Shown here: in pieces, positions 5,489-7,969 of the stretch
Layout of the letters: the number at the start of each line of letters is the position of its first letter
Position numbering within the stretch: the stretch's first letter is position 1
Source: Fimbriimonadales bacterium
Lineage (GTDB): Bacteria; Armatimonadota; Fimbriimonadia; Fimbriimonadales; ATM1
NCBI GenBank assembly: GCA_025922995.1
Contig: JAICGT010000044.1
Span: forward strand, 1-7,969
Length of the DNA: 7,969 nt
Reading direction: 5' to 3'
Translations under genes and position numbers: made by a program
Notes under the pieces: generated by a model
Database searches by the model: none
Told to the model about the DNA's origin: nothing
Seen by the model: only the letters and a program-made list of their open reading frames with translations

Positions 5489-6571
5489 TCAGTTTTCCAC
5501 TACATAACCGACGAGGGAAATTGGGAATGTCACGCGGCTAACCTGTTCGCCTTCTGGCAGGACGCTTCCCTTAGGGCGCCACACTAACCCAAGGAAATTG
5601 CTACCTCCTGGGGGAGGGTTGGGGTGGTCTGTTTGCCAATAGCCGGCTTCGGGCCAACCGGCAGGCGCAGCGTTGTATGCGCTGCCACTCAAGTCGAGCG
5701 TATGAGCAGCAGCAGCGTCATAAACGTTCAAGCTGCTTCCGCCTGTCTGGTGATAATTGAACATGAAGTTCATCAATCCGATGTGCCCTAAACCTTTGAC
5801 GAGATGCGTCTGAAATGGGCCCGCGTCTGACCTGAAATGTCGACGCGGCGCCCCAGAAATCCCCAATGCATTGAATGTGATCATTAGGTAGTTGTTGATA
5901 TCCGAACAATCGGCATTCGTCTGGTACGGATATGTGGATCGCGCTTCAAACAAGTGTTGCAGTCTGTAATACTGGACGGGCCATCCGTCGGGCGACGGAA
6001 CCGTGTAAATTGGCTGCGCTGATTCGTAGTAGAATGAGTAACTATTGTGGAGACCCGCCGTCGACGCCAGTCGGCAGTCTTCCGCTCCAGCCTCGCCTAT
6101 GGCCCATTCGCAAGCGTCGTCAAGTACATCGCGCCAAACAGGATTCTGAATTCCCATGGGTGACGCATCGGTCAGGTATAGGATGGTTCCAACTCCTGCA
6201 TACAACGAGGTGCCGCCTCCATTACCGATCAACGTAAAATCAATTCCAAGACTGCCTTTTGCCACGTAGTTTGGTAACCCGGTTATTGTCAGTGTCTTCT
6301 CAGCCTCGCCGAAACTCGGGAAACTAAGCTGGCTTGATGAGGGCGAGATCGATAGCGAGGTTGAGCCAAGAGCCGTGTTATACGATGCGCCCACAATTGT
6401 CAGCGTTGCTGAATGGGCAGACATAGGATTCAAGAACCGAATCCTCACCGTTCGCGCGCTTGTGCTGCGCGGCCAAACAGTGGCTCCAACACCTGGCCCG
6501 TTTGCCGTAATCTCAATAGCGGGATGTATGTCCGGGAATATATCCGCATCTGTAAGCGGCTCAGATTCCAA
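5489..6571 (-). CDS. Body of a secreted Ig-like / possibly transglutaminase-like protein, out of frame with its signal peptide
   Basis: The open frame gives 360 residues from a TTG at 6571, but this is probably not the true start: the same frame continues upstream as PPPYGIVLIDY until the C run, and a signal peptide in another frame precedes it. If one C of the nine were absent, a single protein of 402 residues (from 6698) or 394 (from 6674) would result. The N-terminal third (residues 15-135) is beta-rich and Ig-like. The C-terminal half has 'YPYQTNADCSDINNYLMITFNALGI', which resembles the catalytic cysteine helix of transglutaminase-like cysteine peptidases (C222), with H290 (AAAAHTLDL) as a possible partner; the acidic third residue is unclear. 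Gaps of 37 and 30 bases to its neighbours suggest an operon. It is either a frameshifted gene, a phase-off allele or a sequencing error. The enzyme assignment is tentative. Confidence 0.7.
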   Translation of the reverse strand: MESEPLTDADIFPDIHPAIEITANGPGVGATVWPRSTSARTVRIRFLNPMSAHSATLTIVGASYNTALGSTSLSISPSSSQLSFPSFGEAEKTLTITGLPNYVAKGSLGIDFTLIGNGGGTSLYAGVGTILYLTDASPMGIQNPVWRDVLDDACEWAIGEAGAEDCRLASTAGLHNSYSFYYESAQPIYTVPSPDGWPVQYYRLQHLFEARSTYPYQTNADCSDINNYLMITFNALGISGAPRRHFRSDAGPFQTHLVKGLGHIGLMNFMFNYHQTGGSSLNVYDAAAAHTLDLSGSAYNAAPAGWPEAGYWQTDHPNPPPGGSNFLGLVWRPKGSVLPEGEQVSRVTFPISLVGYVVEN

Positions 6572-6698
6572 GTAATCGATTAGAACGATGCCGTACGGGG
6601 GGGGGCTTGCCCGCTAGAGCACTAGCAAACAAGATCGCCAAGCCGGTCAGAACGACGAATCCCCTAAGTCCCATATTCGGCAAGACGCCACCTTTCAT
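6561..6698 (-). pseudogene. Signal-peptide-encoding 5' fragment of the split secreted protein gene
   Basis: From the ATG at 6698 (or an in-frame ATG at 6674) this frame encodes a textbook Sec signal peptide: a short n-region with K and R, the hydrophobic core GFVVLTGLAILFASALA and a probable cleavage after ALA, then GKPPP. The frame passes through the nine-C run and ends at TGA 6563-6561, inside the body gene, after only 45 residues. A GGGA sequence lies before ATG 6698 and AAAGGTGG lies 13 bases before ATG 6674, so the start is ambiguous. A signal peptide fused to nothing is not a plausible gene by itself; it is best read as the 5' end of the next reading frame. Confidence 0.72.
6597..6605. 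repeat. Homopolymer run of nine G (nine C on the coding strand)
   Basis: Nine identical bases stand exactly between the signal peptide and the body of the secreted protein. With nine C the signal peptide frame leads to an early stop; with eight C (or eleven) it reads straight into the body as AAG-CCC-CCC-CCG-TAC. G/C runs of about this length are known slippage sites for replication and also for sequencing. No comparable run was noticed elsewhere in the window. Confidence 0.95.
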
Positions 6699-6735
6699 AC
6701 AAAAGTTCCCGCTACGCATTGATTTAGTGGAACCT

Positions 6736-7969
6736 CTATTCTTCGTACTTCTCGTGTACCACGCGGCCGTCTTGGTACACGACGATCCGGCCCTCGGGCG
6801 CTATGAAGAAACCGACCTCGTTCTTAAAGGCTTGTACGCCGTCCATCGGCGGCATGTACATGAAGTTCTCGCGGACAGTCTTGTCGGGCAGATACTTGTC
6901 GATCGCCCCATCCAGGAACTCCTTGTACTCCGGGAACTTGTCGCCGTTGTCGCCGGCGTACATGAGCAACGCCTTGCCGATGAGGTTCGCATCCTCTTCG
7001 AGCTCGCTGACGCTTTTCTCGCTCATCCCAAGGTCGTCCATGGGTTCGCCGAGCGGGGCTTCCGAAGCATCTTTCGCCTTCGGAGCTTCCTTGGCGATGA
7101 TGCGAATAAGCTCAGGCACCTTGAAGGGAATCAAAGCTCGGCCTCGTGCTACGCCGTCTGCGATCGTCCAACTGCAATCCAGCGTCTGCTGAGACAGCGC
7201 TTGCTCCAACGGAGGCATGTCGTCCCCGCTGAACTCGCGAATCATGTCGAACAGCTTTTTCATGTCGATCTGCACGCGGAACTGCGCGGGCTCGCCGTCG
7301 TCGAACGCGGCCAAGCCGCCGTTCGCCGTTAGCGAGTCGCCGGTTTGCGTGGCAACCAACGACGGGTCGTTGGTCAGGACGACCTGATCGGGAAGAATCG
7401 CGATGACCGGGTCATCGGTGCCCTCTTTCGACGTGAACACTTCGGCTTCGCCCAGTTTGCTTGTCGTGAACTCGCCGGCTTTCGCCATCAGCTTCCGCGC
7501 AGCGGATTCAGGCGTCGCTCCGTTCTGCTCGTCGAACATCAGCACGAACGTCGGCTCATCGCCCTCGTTCTTCGGTGGGTAAATCGCCGCATAGGTTTCG
7601 CCGGCAAGCGCGGGCAACACGTCGTTCTCGAAAGACAGCCCGGTGTCCTTTTCCATTTTCGCCATGCCCTCGTCGACGTCGGCGCTCAGCTCGCTGGCTT
7701 TCATCGATTCGACGAAAGTCTCTAGCATCGTGCCCAGGCCACTCACTCCGGCAACGCCGATCGCGCCCGCGGGCAGCCTTTCAGCGCTGTCGAACTTCAG
7801 TTCGCCGATCGCCTCATAGGCATCTGCGATGCGACCGCCGTCCTTCATGTCCTGGAACATGTCCAGCTGAATGCCCTCGGCTTTCACCGTGGCGCCGAAC
7901 GCAGCCCAGCCGGCTTTCTTGATGCCGAAAGCCTCGTACATCTTGCGAGTGTCTTCATCCGAGTTGGCA
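6736..7969 (-). CDS. DUF3352-like protein with pseudopilin-like C-terminal module, 5' end outside the window
   Basis: The reading frame stays open to the right edge: codons for ANSDEDTRK precede the first internal ATG at 7941, so the true start lies beyond the window and 410 residues are visible. The main part resembles DUF3352-type proteins, with the hallmark phrase 'GLSFENDVLPALAGETYAAIY' (about residues 110-130), repeated alpha/beta units and 'GDSLTANGGLAAF'. After a charged linker rich in Glu, Asp and Lys (about 293-320), the C-terminal 85-90 residues carry 'LEEDANLIGKALLMYAGDNGDKFPEY' and 'YLPDK', the pattern seen after the N-terminal helix in type II secretion pseudopilin-like proteins ('YAxDxxxxFP'), but without the methylation-site helix itself. 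Any signal peptide would be off-window. The gene is the first of three closely spaced minus-strand genes. Function is unknown. Confidence 0.8.
   Translation of the reverse strand, partial: ANSDEDTRKMYEAFGIKKAGWAAFGATVKAEGIQLDMFQDMKDGGRIADAYEAIGELKFDSAERLPAGAIGVAGVSGLGTMLETFVESMKASELSADVDEGMAKMEKDTGLSFENDVLPALAGETYAAIYPPKNEGDEPTFVLMFDEQNGATPESAARKLMAKAGEFTTSKLGEAEVFTSKEGTDDPVIAILPDQVVLTNDPSLVATQTGDSLTANGGLAAFDDGEPAQFRVQIDMKKLFDMIREFSGDDMPPLEQALSQQTLDCSWTIADGVARGRALIPFKVPELIRIIAKEAPKAKDASEAPLGEPMDDLGMSEKSVSELEEDANLIGKALLMYAGDNGDKFPEYKEFLDGAIDKYLPDKTVRENFMYMPPMDGVQAFKNEVGFFIAPEGRIVVYQDGRVVHEKYEE

Noticed and set aside
5932..6237. Plus-strand open frame of 101 codons
   Set aside because: Antisense to the secreted protein body, with no domain, promoter or ribosome binding site.
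6571..6571. TTG at 6571 as the true start of the secreted protein
   Set aside because: It would give a protein without a signal peptide and without a ribosome binding site, while coding-like sequence (YGIVLIDY) continues upstream toward a signal peptide in the neighbouring frame.

Overview
This window is bacterial: it holds a complete gene for ribosomal protein S20, Shine-Dalgarno starts and exported proteins with Sec signal peptides. The exact lineage cannot be proved from this DNA. The mix of a DUF3352-like protein, a pseudopilin-style 'LLMYAGDNGDKFP' module and a copper-amine-oxidase-N-like stalk domain fits Armatimonadota (Fimbriimonas-type), but that is a low-confidence inference. Most of the window is GC-rich. 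The stretch from about 4650 to 6700 is visibly more AT-rich (the line starting at 5881 is about 43% GC, against about 72% for the line starting at 7261).

Layout, left to right. Positions 1-103 have no recognisable gene but contain strong hairpins. Positions 104-2046 (minus strand) hold two phage head-packaging genes, translationally coupled through an ATGA overlap: a complete terminase large subunit and, downstream, a DUF935/Mu gp29-like portal protein that stops about halfway through the family's usual length. Directly upstream of the terminase, where a small terminase would be expected, lies the housekeeping gene rpsT (2185-2445). The phage module therefore looks like a prophage edge or remnant. 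Upstream of rpsT on the same strand, 36 bases away, is a 604-residue cytoplasmic protein with several winged-helix-like segments (2482-4296).

A short divergent promoter region (about 4297-4367) separates that gene from a plus-strand gene for a small, very basic, histone-H1-like protein with PAAKK repeats (4368-4622). A good -10 box ten bases before its ATG suggests a nearly leaderless message.

Positions 4658-7969 form a minus-strand run of three closely spaced genes (gaps of 30 and 37 bases): a 5'-truncated DUF3352-like protein with a pseudopilin-like tail; a secreted Ig-like plus possibly transglutaminase-like protein; and a small exported protein with a copper-amine-oxidase-N-like C-terminus. 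The middle gene is split. Its start codon and signal peptide are one frame away from its body, and the switch falls at a run of nine C residues (nine G on the plus strand). This is the most interesting feature here: it may be a phase-variable switch, a transcriptional-slippage site, a recent frameshift or an assembly error.
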